Shown: in pieces, positions 49,483 to 60,696 of the stretch
Layout: the number at the start of each line of letters is the position of its first letter
Position numbering within the stretch: the first letter of the stretch is position 1
Assembly (NCBI GenBank): GCA_964030785.1
Contig: OZ034972.1
Span: 17,769,683-17,833,682 of the forward strand
Source: Siderastrea siderea
Taxonomy: Eukaryota > Cnidaria > Anthozoa > Scleractinia > Rhizangiidae
Length of the DNA: 64,000 bases
Direction of reading: 5' to 3'
Program-made: the position numbers and the translations under genes
The notes under the pieces: model-generated
The model's database searches: none
Told to the model about the DNA's origin: nothing
What the model saw: the letters and a program-made list of their open reading frames with translations, nothing else

Positions 49483-49595
49483 ATGTACAAAGTGTGCAGA
49501 AGGAAATTATGAATGCTACTGGTGCACATATCTTGGAAAATGCAGCAGTGATGGAGGTGTTGATTGTACAGGGGAGTTTATCCAGCCTAAACAGG
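49483..49595 (+). CDS. Plexin exon 8: PSI-2, with an apparent +1 frameshift
   Basis: The acceptor is tgggtgtag before 49483 and the donor AAACAG|gtgtgt at 49596. Entered in phase 2 as exon 7 requires, it encodes GCTKCAEGNYECYWCTYLGK then CSSDGGV, a PSI cluster (C643, C646, C653, C656, C662), and then meets TGA at 49562-49564. Dropping one T of the GTTT run at about 49560-49562 restores DCTGEFIQPKQ, which leaves in phase 0 exactly as exon 9 needs. The exon is 113 nt, one more than the phases allow. So it carries a single extra base: a sequencing or assembly error, a null allele, or true gene decay. The rest of the exon is otherwise intact. Confidence 0.8.
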
Positions 49596-50164
49596 TGTGT
49601 GTTAAGAACTGAAGAATTCTCCCAGTGTCAAATTTTAATTTAAGCATGAGCGAAATGTTGTGTTGTTCTTGGAGATGGTGTGATTGCCTTACTATTACAG
49701 GTTTTGTCCCCACCCCCCTCCTCTTGACTTTAATAGGTGAAACCACAGCAGAGATAGTCATAGCTTGCATTCTGCAAACATTTAGGGCTGAGGATTAAGC
49801 AGAAGTGGTGGGTGGGGCAGTCAAAAGGGGCCCTGGTCCAAAGTCCAGACTTCCTCTCTTCACGAGTATTGTCATTTAGGATTGTACCAACAACTGTTAC
49901 TGGAAATCTATAATCACCTTATCAAATGAAGTTATTACAAAATGATGCCCTATCAGGTCTTAATCAATTTTCAAGCGTCAATAGATTACTAGTTGACATT
50001 GACAGATACAAATTTCCATTGATTGTCTGTTTCATCAATTGATCAGGCTGAAAATAACAAAAGGCCAAAATGCCAGGAAATGGAGGTTTGACAATGACGA
50101 AAAAAGGAGTTAGATTCGTAAAGTAAACCACAATTCACGAAAAATAGGCCCTGAATGGGTCCAC

Positions 50165-50345
50165 GTATTCTGCTAGTACAACCGTAACCATTAGCTTGCA
50201 CACTGTTTCTGTATCTGGTATCTTTTGGGGGGAATGTGTTTGGACCGGGGTAAAAAGTATGTTTGTGGACAGAAAAAAAGGGAAACCACTGACTCTGCTA
50301 GATTTGAAATCACTGAGTGCTCTGATCTCAAGCAATATAAACTTT
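50165..50345 (-). repeat. Old diverged copy of dispersed repeat family R
   Basis: tttgtggacagaaaaaaagg and ctctgctagatttgaaatc align with 30920-30985 in the same orientation. No tRNA-like block remains. Intron 8. Confidence 0.6.
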
Positions 50346-50684
50346 GGCACTGAGTTTCACGAGTTCACAGGAGTCATTCGGCTGTAGAGTGCATGTGTAC
50401 GTTTTTGTAGTTCCAAATTATGTGTGTTGTAAATGGTTTAAACCCAGGAGTCTTATCATAAGTTTGTGAAGTATGAGAATCACCATGAGGGCACATGTAG
50501 TCCCGAGAAGGACTGTTTGTGGGGACTTCATCTTGACTCTGATGATGACTTCTGCTCAGGTTGTCAAAGCATCTTCAGTATTTGGGGGGAAATAGAATTC
50601 AATTAACAGTTTTTGAAGGCACAGTGAAAGCAAGAATGTGCTTTACCATGACTACATTTATATAATGCTGTGTTCAATCAACAG

Positions 50685-50801
50685 ACACGTCCTCTTGGCT
50701 CAAAAGGATGCCCCAGGGTGAAGAGTAACACAACACTGCTTGTTCCACTAGGAATAAAAACAAACATCACAATCCCTGCTCATGATCTTCCTCCACCAAA
50801 G
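50685..50801 (+). CDS. Plexin exon 9: segment following PSI-2
   Basis: This exon has 39 codons, residues 680-718, phase 0 at both ends. The acceptor is tcaatcaacag before 50685; the donor is CCAAAG|gtacaa. It encodes GCPRV, then LLVPLGIKTNITIPAHDLPP. The equivalent plexin segment after PSI-2 also has a 'CP.I' followed by 'I.VPvGv...I.L...NLP', so order and spacing agree. Confidence 0.85.
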
Positions 50802-50931
50802 GTACAAATGTGTTAATTTCAAACAAGAGAGTTCAATTCAAAAGCAGGTTAGCCAACATATAGCACACCATGAAATGGTTGTGGAATCTTTGTTTTGTGC
50901 TTTTTGTAGTTTTTTACCCTCTTTGTGCAAA

Positions 50932-50962
50932 ACAAACAAACAAACAAACAAACAAACAAAAA
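50932..50962. repeat. (AAAC)n microsatellite
   Basis: About seven aaac units in intron 9. Confidence 0.9.
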
Positions 50963-51715
50963 CAAAAACGACAACAACAATATCGGCAACAAAAATTAAT
51001 ATAGGTGACTGTGTAGTGCTTATAATTATTATGAGATTGTTAAGATGAAAATTATCTAAAGCACCTGAAAAAAAAAATTAATGTCCAGACGTTTTGAGGC
51101 TTCTGCCTCTTCATGCCCATGCGCATGATACATTTAGAACTGGCTCTCCACTGGGATCTTTCAGAATGTATGATTTATTGTTGAATATAAATCTCTTCAA
51201 CTTCTTGGAGGTGACACTTGTCTTTGTTTCAGCACACTTGACACACACATTCTGCTTTTGTTTTCTTTTAAGCTACATATATGGACATCTGTCTGTCTGG
51301 ATTTTGAGGATGTCCTCTTGCTTAAAATTTGGAAATGTAAAGTGAATCTGCAATTTTCGTCAAAGTTTTCCTCTCAACACATTGTGTTCTGGAAATTTTT
51401 CTTGAAGCCAAGATATTTCCCTGAATTTTGTATGACAAAATTTTAAATGTTTTACTCAGTTAGACTGTGAGCAATTTCTCTGTCTGCTGAGGGATAGTTG
51501 AGGGAAATGAGTGGGTTAGCAAGAAAATTGCCTGCGGCATTAAAACATGATGCGCTATCGAGCCACTAGTCTAGTGAGCCAGAAAGAGAGACTGCAGCGG
51601 TTGAATTATGCGTTGCTCTGACAATGCAAATTTCTCACTGGCTCTTTCTCGGAGATCTGTCAACACTCCCCTAGTTTACAGACATGGCACACGTTACAGA
51701 CTTCTTGAAATACGG

Positions 51716-52127
51716 TGTTATGAAAATTGCCTAGTTTTTTTCATGGAACCTTCCAGAACATTATAGAATGCTGTCAGTCATTTAAATAATTACGTATTCT
51801 CTTTGAATAGTAAGCAAATATGTAATGTTACTAAAATACATTTCTTAGAATTTTCTACAACGTGTAATGATAAGTATGTAAACAAGCAGCTGTTAGTGTC
51901 TTCAAAGAGTTTTAAAAAGCAGTTTTCAGTAAGTTTAGAGTTTGTTGAAGTGGCTGTGTGCCTAAGTTAGTGAAGTGGCTGTGTGCCAAGCTGTGTGCCG
52001 TGTAAGAAGAAGAGTCTGCTGTAAGCTGTGAAGACTAATTCAGTTTGGAATAAATCCGCTTGTTGCTGTTACCAACAACCCTGCGTTCTGTCTACAAACG
52101 AATTACTCCTAATTGAAACCTTCAACA
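51716..52127 (+). mobile_element. Solo LTR of a retrotransposon, 412 bp
   Basis: It begins TGTTATGAAAATTGCC and ends CCTTCAACA, so it has the TG...CA boundaries of LTRs. A perfect 5-bp duplication TACGG lies at 51711-51715 and 52128-52132. AATAAA at 52050 is a likely polyadenylation signal about 75 bp before the end. Only one LTR is present, so internal sequence was probably lost by LTR-LTR recombination. The 5-bp duplication fits Gypsy, Copia or BEL, which cannot be told apart from the LTR alone. Orientation is inferred from AATAAA. Confidence 0.85.
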
Positions 52128-52702
52128 TACGGTAGGATCACTGAAACAGGAGCAAAAGCCCCAGCATTTCAACTGACGGGGAGGTGTGAAGGGGATTGCT
52201 TTTGGGTAAGAAAATTTTGGAAAGTATTTTTTTGGGTAATTTGTAAGAATGACTACTAGATCTGGGAAAGTTTATCGCCATAGTATGATAAATAGACAAA
52301 CAAACAAACCCGACCATTCAAAACGTACTGTTCCTCTTCGTTATTGTCATTTAATCCCTTCTGCGCACTTGCAAGGCTCCAAAATTCAGTATAGATTTTT
52401 TGAGGTTCCATTTTGGTCCAGGGGTTTCGCTTCAAGCCAAAGAGATTTTTGGGGGTTATAATTCATGTCCCCATTTGCACCTCCCTGTCATTTGAAATCC
52501 AGAGTGCCCCCCTGGGGAAAAAGCTAATAGGGCTTTTGTTGGGAGGTGATGCCGTCGGTATTCTGCCGACATTGGCGCAGACGTCAGTGAACTCAAGTGT
52601 TTTGGTGATTTTGCCATTAAACAGCATAATCGAAGAACAAAAGTTATTGAAGTGAACGACCTTGGCATATACTGTCCGTAAAATTGAAAGTGGAGAAGAG
52701 GG

Positions 52703-52953
52703 TAGCCTGAGAAAACAGCCAACGTTTCCAAGGTCGCCACTTCCAATACAATTCCACACTGATGACGTGTCTCTACCCAGATCTTGATAGTGCTTCTGAT
52801 TGGTTGAAAGAAAATTCCAACCAATCAGAAGCACTACCAAGATCTGGGTAGAGGCACGTCATCAGTACGGAATTTCTGTGCCCGTTACTCAGATGTCATT
52901 TTGCGAGGGCCCAAGTGGCAACCTCATGAAATGTCAGCTGTTTTCTCATGCAG
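52703..52953. mobile_element. 250-bp foldback MITE
   Basis: The two halves are inverse nearly to the centre: agcctgagaaaacagc against gctgttttctcatgcagg, and gtgcttctgattggttg against caaccaatcagaagcac with a 10-base spacer (about 52807-52816). Transcripts would form a long hairpin. Confidence 0.85.
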
Positions 52954-52959
52954 GTCCAC

Positions 52960-54949
52960 AATGAGGGGTTCTTGAGAGATATTTGAGAAGGAAAGTTTTG
53001 CACTTGTCAGCCGCTTGAACCTTTCTTTTACAGCTGGTGAACATTCTAGATCAGAACCCGATCAGAAGAAGTGGTGTTCTTTCTGTGCAGTAGACTGCAC
53101 CGCAATAATCTTGTGAGTTCTACATGTATCATATTTTCTGATTTTAGTCCCACATCAATAATTTGAAGCAAACGCAGAACGAAAGTGACAGAGTTTTGTC
53201 TCAGTGAAACCTGTTTCCTACTTAGCTCAGCCAGGTAACACTTTTTCACACTAGGCCAGCTCTTTTAGGTGTCTCGAAGAGACTTTCTGTCAAAACTCAT
53301 TGCTTGAAGTTGCCATAATAGGTTTGTAATTGCACCCTCAAACACGACAGAAATCGTTAATAGAGGGCTTGTAGGCGGGTCTTCCCACATTTTTGTTCAG
53401 CGTTACATGCAACATAAATTCGAGATCCCTCTCACAAAGACTTACAAAAAACACGTTTTTCCTCGTGTTTACAATTGATATTTCAAGGCAACTTGACCTG
53501 GGCTTTAGCGATGACATCACAAAGTGACAGAAAGATAAGGGGAGGAATTCTATTGGACACGCTTTATTGGTTGGAAAGATAATACAAAACGAACACTTCA
53601 AAAATCACTTGGCCGTGAAGGGTCAACCGCTGTGGCTTGGTCTGTAGTCTCTCTTTCCGTCTCACTACACTAGTGGCTTGACACACGCATCACGTTTCAA
53701 CACGGCAGGCGATTTCGCGCTCCCTCGCTTGCTTGTTTCCCTTGACTATCCCTGAGCAGAAAGAGAGACGTAGTCTATTGCTCGTAGTCTATAGTATAAC
53801 TTACTGTACATTAGTGTAGTGGATGATATGGCTTGTTCAAGATTGTCTGCCTTAAATATTGGTACAACCAGGAGAATAATTGTCTTTGTAGCCTGTAGCA
53901 TATATAAGTGGACAATTTTATGCTTGTGGAAGATTGACTGGTTGGTGGCACAGGGGGCCCAGTCAGTAAGCAGTCTGTCACGCCAACTGGTCATTGTTTG
54001 ACTGGTCCTTGTTTGACTGCATCCAATCAGAATGGAGCAGTCGGCTTGACCGTTTGAGGATGGCATACGAAAATTTGCCTTGGATCATTTGAACTCCATA
54101 TGTGCTTTATTCGGCGGCTAGCACTTGGTAATTTAGACGGATTTTCGAATGAATGGTACGAGAAGAATCCTAAACATCTCATCTTTGCTTGGTGCTCGGT
54201 TTGGAAGCAGGGAGATGAAAATTTCGGGGGTGAAAATCAGCTTGGCGCTGGAGCGGTTCTGAGAAGCTTTCCTCCCTTGTCTCTCTCGTATTACTCAGGT
54301 AAACGCCCAATGCAAAACCTTCAAAATTGCCAATATTCACCATTTACAGGTGGAAGGACGACAAAATACAACAATTGAGGAATATTTACGTTTATTTTGA
54401 AGAAAAATATCAACATTATCCCCAATATTTTGCTTTAAATACGAACTTCATGATATTCCCATACAAATCCTTCAATTTTCGAATCAAACATTGTCTGGCT
54501 CCCTGTGGTTGGTGGTTACATTGTATAGCCTGTAGTTTAGGTTTGGTTCATGCAAGATTGATTGTCTTAATGTTTCACAAAACCTTAAGCCCTGTTGGTG
54601 TCTGGATGTATCCACTTCATTGCCAGTTGGTGTATTTTTATAAAGGCTAGGAAAAAATACATAAAGTTGGCTGGTCTTTCTTGACAAGAAGTAAGTTTAC
54701 AGTGTTTGTGTTTTTTGCAAAAATTATTTTAAGATTACATGTTTAAAGATTTGAAAAAAGCCCCTTGTTCATGAGGCCTGAAATAAAATAAGCCCCATTG
54801 GGGCTTAGTCGAGCTTTTATGGTAAAATAAAAATGTAGAAATGGTTCTATTAGCACTTACTGGCAGCAAATAGATATCTTTTAATTCACTTCTACTTAAT
54901 TATACATGACTAGTTTCATACGTTGATTTTGGTTTTAATTTGCTATCAG
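52960..54949. other. Intron 9, unassigned
   Basis: No gene recognised. The 92-codon frame at 54100-54378 has no family features. Confidence 0.35.
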
Positions 54950-55051
54950 CAAGGTGCTTCATACCAGTGCACTGTAAAGGGCGATGGATGGACTACAACC
55001 AGTGAGGCAATACCAAGGGGTAACACGATGTTGGTGTGCTCCCCAAAGATG
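54950..55051 (+). CDS. Plexin exon 10: IPT-like segment
   Basis: This exon has 34 codons, residues 719-752, phase 0 at both ends. The acceptor is tttgctatcag before 54950; the donor is AAGATG|gtatgt. It encodes ASYQCTVKGDGW and ends MLVCSPKM. This matches the paired cysteine strands ('.YEC.F' and '..LqC....') in the plexin region before IPT-1. The next exon starts YSYSADIKK, which aligns naturally with the following plexin strand. Confidence 0.83.
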
Positions 55052-56982
55052 GTATGTGTTTTCTTTCTGTAGATGTCTGCTGTTTTCTTCCTCATCTGAT
55101 TTACCTAGTTTAGAAATCATGTTTCACTTAACAAAACTTACTGTTTGAAGCACATCAGCATTAAGGTGATTCCCCGGGAAAAGAATCTGCCATAGATTTG
55201 TAATGAAGCTTGGCATAAATATTGAACAAGCCATGTAGGTTCTAAAATTGCAATAAAAATGGGGGGTCGCTGTGCTCGTTTTAGTGGTATACTGCTGATG
55301 AATACAGTGTTCAAAGGCATTTTCAGGCAATACACGCACGAAGCCAATATGCTCAATATTTCAACTGCAAATTGATATTTCATGTATAGGTTGACTTTGT
55401 ACACATGTATAGTCATCTGTGTTGTACAAAACATGGCCGAAAAGCTTCAAATTTACTGGAAACTCAAAAAGTAGACGGTGACAAAGGTAGATTGATGTGC
55501 AGTCCTCTACCCTAAATGGCTTTTTTCATAGGATTTTTTTAAACTGTGCAAAATCTGATCATAGATTTTTGCTAACTTTTTTATTTTGCTTTGGGAACAC
55601 TGTCCTGATTGAGTTTATACAATAAATAATGGGAGTCACCATGCTCGATTAGGGGAAAACGACCATTTATTTCTTTAAACAACTCAGTTTTCACAGAAAA
55701 CCTACCAAGTTCCGAAAGTGTGCGCGCTGGTGCGCGCGCTAATCACGCAAAAAATGATGCTCAGAAAGGGTGTGCAATGCAATTGAATGGAATCACCTTA
55801 AATGATTTTAATACTCAAAAAGTTCTGAGCAAATGTGTGTTAGTAGGTTTGCAACTCAACTCAACTCAGCTGAACCCAACTTCAACTTTCCAATTTTACT
55901 TAGTAGGAAATTGGTACTCCTACTGATTCACTAACGAGGAATTGGTTTGCATTCAAAACCCCTGATTTATTTAACTTTTTTTTGGAAAATCACGTGGAAT
56001 GGTGTGGCCCCTAAATAACTCAGTGACTTACTCAGTCATTACATTCCAACCAGGTGGCTAAGGTCTGTCAAAATATTTTGATTGAGGTCTTGAGGTGAAG
56101 CTACTGCACTTAGACTATGGAAAGTTACTATTAGAAGCAGGTCTATTTCTTTGAACAATTTTAAGATGTTGACTTGCCCGTATCAAGATATTAGAGCTGT
56201 TTTCAATTGAGTGTTGAAAGTAATTTGCATTTGCTTTACTTTGCTTTATGATTGGTTAACTTAGAGAAGTTTGTTAGAAATAGTAAGACATCCTCTAGGC
56301 AAAATAATTATTCCAGTGCAGGCCTCTTAGAACATTGCAACCTCCATCTCTCCTCCTGGTGATCATCTTTGAAAGCATGTCCTTCATGCATAAATAAATG
56401 ATCAGTTTCTAATTACAACTCTATCTCTGATTGGCCGGCTTAATTAAGACTGATCAATAAAGGAAATAAAAGTGGGTAGCTTTCCGTTATGATGGGCCAT
56501 ATCACAACTTTGGCACTGCATTTTACCAGCTTTGCTGCTAATTTGCGTGGCACTGAAAATCCCTCTGCACAGGTAATAGTGCCATCTATATGGCTATGTC
56601 TGGGCTGAAGTATATGACTTGCATGTAGAGAGATCAGCTGAGGGCCTTTGGCCAAAATAAGGAAAAACACTGCTGCTGTAATGCATAAATGCCTAGTTCT
56701 CCAATGGCTAAGGCAGGATTGGAGTTGGGTTTGGGTAGGCAAGAAAACACTTCACTGAGCAATACTTAGTTATGGAAACCTGTCACATGTTGAACTGGAA
56801 AGGAAAAACACTATTGTCGCCCCTGACAGCAAGTCTTTGTGCAGTAGTTTCATGAAAGTAGGGAACCTGGAGTTGGAGTTCAATATGTGGATGACAGCAA
56901 GATTGCTTGAGTGGAAGAGGACTTGCTGTTTGCTCCATATGAGCAGGGATGATGTGAGAAACGGGGATGTAGCCAGTCTATA
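55052..56982. other. Intron 10, left part, unassigned
   Basis: No coding region or repeat with clear ends. Confidence 0.35.
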
Positions 56983-58422
56983 CAGTGTGTTGCCCAGTTT
57001 TCGTACACTTTAGTTTGTAATCGCTATATCTTTTCGTCTGCGAGATGAAAAATTCTGAAATTTCTTTTAAAGATAGCCCATTTACTTACCTTCAATATAT
57101 TAAACGACTGACCGCTTGATCGACGTATGTTCAAAATTATGCCATTATTCCCAAAACTCCTAAGTTGCCCAGTCTTCGTACACCTGGCCCAGTTTTCGTA
57201 CATCGACAAAACAACATTTCTCCACGCAAACGCTCGACGCAAACTGATGCGTCAGCCACCCTGCTGAGTGCTTATCGTGTTTTCTCTTCGATTTGTGAAT
57301 AAATATTGGCTTAACGACCAATGTTTGGTGTACAGAGCAAATGGTTATTCGGAGGGTGGATGTTTAATCGATCCTGCAGTGTTGATTTTTTGGTCCCTCA
57401 CTTTTGGGCGGCTTTTCTTACGCTCAATCCACTGTCTCGTACGTCATTTAATGCCTTGGTAAAGGTGGTTGACAGGTTACTATTCTGCGTATTACAACTG
57501 TTAAGAAATGGCCTGTATAAGATTCGACGTTTTCCTTCCGTTTCCGCTTGCGCCTTTAGAATAGCAAACGCTTTACTTCCGTTTCGGCTTACGCTTGCTT
57601 TTCTTAGCTACTTTTGTAAATGTTTATAAGAATCGCAACGGAGTGAAAAAAAATCGGTAAAACCGGTAAACTAACAATATTTCAAGATGTATGTCAACAG
57701 TCTATGCATAGACATCTACCTTAGTTAATTATTTGACGATTTAGATTGTTTGCGTGGGATTAAGTTTATTAAATATTCGTGACCTTTGCATGACCTGGAT
57801 GTAACGCGTCGCTGTTGTACCACAACAAATACATGTAGTGTATCGCACTTTGTAGGGATTATTGTGTAATCTTTGCTGCACTTGCGACTTATTAGTTTTC
57901 GAACAGTAAAGTGTAAAATTCAGTTCTTTAACGTATTTAAAAATAGGTTTTAAGAAAGGCGCAGCTAAGTGTACGAAAACTGGCACAGCAGGTCGAAATA
58001 TATGCGAAGATTCTCACCGCTAAAATTCAGGAGCAGTTAAATTTAAGCTAGCGTTGAAAGTTTTTCCATTCACTTTCATCTTTTATCCATCATCTGTCCA
58101 AAAATCACGAGGTTCCTTGCAAATTTACCTACAAAACGGGCTATTTGTTCATCTACAATACCTTTACTGTGCAGTGAAAAGGGCAAATATTAGCCGCTTA
58201 ACTTTTACTCACCTCGAAAGAAATTGTCCGCACTGACCTGCTTATTGGCCAAAAAGCCCGGCAAAACCGGCAATTTATAGCTGAAATGTTCCTTTTATTT
58301 TTGGAATTCTTCGGTTGACGAAGACTTAAATGGCCGACGAAAATAATCAAATAAAGTTCTTTTTGTACGAAAACTGGGCCCGTACGAAAACTGGGCCCGT
58401 ACGAAAACTGGGCAACATACTG
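56983..58422. mobile_element. 1.44-kb TA-flanked DNA transposon with multiple TACGAAAACTGGG motifs
   Basis: It begins TATA|CAGTGTGTTGCCCAGTTT and ends AAACTGGGCAACATACTG|TATA. At least six further copies of tacgaaaactgg or its inverse lie inside the ends (about 57170, 57185, 57970, 58365, 58380 and 58397). TA duplication and CAG ends fit Tc1/mariner/pogo. No transposase is recognised. Confidence 0.8.
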
Positions 58423-58594
58423 TATAGGACGGTATGTTTTTTTTCAAATGTTGAAACAAAAGCAATTTTATGAAATGCTTCCAAGGTTGTAAATAAGAAA
58501 GAATTAAGAAGCACGAAAGGATCTTGTTAAGACACCCAGACCGTTGTGGTGAAATCTTGGGAGCAAGCAGCCTACAAAAATTCTTGTAATTGAA

Positions 58595-59330
58595 CAGCAG
58601 TTACTATGAACAAGACAGCGACCAAATACGTGATGGAGCTGCCAATATGCCAGGTGTCCAAAATAGTGTCCAGGCTAAAGTGAAGAGACCTCACCCAAAT
58701 GCGACATACGTCCATTGCCAATCATACATTAAATTTCAGCATTGTCCACAGTCAAGAACATGATGTCCACTGTTCAGGAAACTGCATCTGACTTTTCTGT
58801 CATGGCTAGGAGACAACACCAATTTCAAGAGAAGTTAATAGCTAAGTGGAAGACAAGCAATGCCGCGAACGCTGTGCAATACTCGTTGGGGTGCCAGAGC
58901 TGACTTGTTGTGGCTTGTGTAAGGCCTTAGAACTGCTTGACACTTTGCAAGACGCCAAAGCGAGAGGCCTTACAAGTTTGAGTTTAAAATCATGGGTCTA
59001 ATTGCTGGTGCATGGCTGCTGCAATTTATCATGCCTTTGACAGATTATCTTCTGCAATCAGAAAGTTGAATAACATTTGCTTCAAGTACACACTTAGGCT
59101 AATTTCGTGATCCAGTCACTTCGCAGTAACACAAGGATGTGTCCTGCAATAAGCTGTACCAGATGGCAGTATCTATTGCAGTGAAGCATGATGTTGCAGT
59201 GTGCAAACCCAGATTTGACAATTGTATCGGCAAAATGTTCCATCAGATTCAGTCAGTGACTACTACAAGTGAGCAATGTATTATCCGTTCCTGAACCATT
59301 TTAAATCAGAACTTGATTTGCGTATTATCG
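58595..59330 (+). pseudogene. hAT-family transposase relic (DUF4371/ZMYM-like)
   Basis: Separate + frames give RDGAANMPGVQNSVQAKVKR with HPNATYVHC, then LCNTRWGARADLL. Next comes YQMAVSIAVKHDVAVCKPR, then YYPFLNHFKSELDLRI ending near 59327. These follow the order of hAT transposases of the DUF4371/ZMYM5 kind ('yDGA.nMsG...vQ..i......YvHC', 'l..TRW..R', '..FlPfld.li.eL..Rf'). Many stops and frameshifts show it is dead. Element ends are not identified. Confidence 0.7.
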
Positions 59331-60088
59331 AACCAAGTCCACTGTTCACTTTAACAAATGTTTTCCCAAAAAGATTTTTATTACTACCGTATCCCCCTAG
59401 AAGTGGCCCACACTGGCCAGGCTTCTCTTTATGTGGGATATGAGAATGAGCCTGTGAACCATGCCCCCTTTAAGTATGCCCCAAACCCAGGGAACCAGCT
59501 GCAAGGACACTTCCCAATCAGAAGTAAGTGACAGTTATTTTTTGGCAAGGAGATGTGTAACATGTTTGACAGAATCCAGCTCAGTTTTTAAGACTCTTGA
59601 TACATGTAACTGGAAAGGGCCCACACATATTCCTGGATGGAGAGGTGAACCAAACTGGTTGCTACCTTAACAAAACCAATAAAAACGTTCTCCTGCTAGA
59701 AATATAAGTAAATAAAGGCGGAGCGTTTGGCTGTCGGGCTGCAGCCTTGGATGGATTAAAAAAAAAGAATAAAAATGAATCTAAAATATATACAAAATAA
59801 AGTGTGACTAAATAATAAAAGGGACAATGTAAAAGTAAGAAAGTGTTAATTAAGCTAACTATTTTGAGAGTATTGATGAGGGAGTGGCTTAGAATTATTG
59901 TCCGCATTATTGATAGCAGAAGTGTGCCATGATTTTAATGTTGACATGAGAGTTGTCAAAGTCAATGCAATGTCCAAATGTCCAAGCATGATTCACAATG
60001 TTTAAACCGCGAGCGACCGGCTTTATTCTGATTGCAATGTGGAGGGAACCTACTCTAATGAAGTCATCAAATATGGAGTATATATAAG
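59331..60088. other. Intron 10, unassigned
   Basis: An open stretch at 59401-59523 looks exon-like but does not fit the plexin phases. No gene accepted. Confidence 0.4.
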
Positions 60089-60451
60089 CACAGGACGAAA
60101 TACCAAGAATCCGTAAACGGAAACGTTGCGGAATCATGTGTCACCGTTGCGGAAACATGACGGACAACTCGTGTTTCCGTCTGCGGTTTTGTGGCGTTTA
60201 CTCGTGTTTCCGTTGCTGCGGACACAGCGGAACCGTACCACTTTTTTACATGTTTCCGTCAAGTTTCAGCTGAAGGAAACAAGGGTTTCCGCATGAATCA
60301 ACATTTCCGTTCCGGAAACATGACGGAAACGTGAAATTATCACGTAGAATTGGATTTTCACGTTTCCGCAGCACGTAAACGTGACGGAAACATAGAGTTC
60401 CATGTTTCCGTCATGTTTCAGAAATACGGAAACGTGCAATTTCGTCCTGTG
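60089..60451. mobile_element. 363-bp MITE packed with GTTTCCGT motifs, AAG target duplication
   Basis: It begins AAG|CACAGGACGAAAT and ends ATTTCGTCCTGTG|AAG, a perfect 13-bp inverse. About 15 copies of gtttccgt/acggaaac in both orientations fill the interior. A 3-bp duplication with CACA ends resembles EnSpm/CACTA elements; this is an inference. Confidence 0.8.
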
Positions 60452-60696
60452 AAGATTACAACACAATTAAATCAGCCCCAGAATTGAACATAAATTATGT
60501 AGAGGGAGCAGAGTAGAGTCTTACCAAGGGAACTTGATGTGGTAAATGTACAGCAATGTTCCACTATGCAACTCAGCGCAACTTACCTGTAAGAGCCCCT
60601 TTATGGAGCTGAGACACAATAAGGATAACTTGATCAGTCTTATTGTAGAGCATGGCACCAGTTGCAGTGGTGCAAAGAAGTTGAACTTGAATAGTA

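Noticed and set aside
49483..49556. Alternative short form of exon 8 ending at GGAG|gtgttt
   Set aside because: It leaves phase 1, and exon 9 then reads into a stop codon after 14 codons. It also discards a stretch that fits the expected plexin sequence.
54100..54378. 92-codon plus-strand frame
   Set aside because: No domain, no splice-site logic with the plexin, and ordinary length for chance.
59401..59523. Exon-like stretch with a ctag acceptor and gtaagt donor, reading VAHTGQASLYVGYENE, between plexin exons 10 and 11
   Set aside because: Its phases fit neither neighbour, while exon 10 joins exon 11 directly in phase 0 and gives the expected plexin order. It also abuts a hAT transposase relic.
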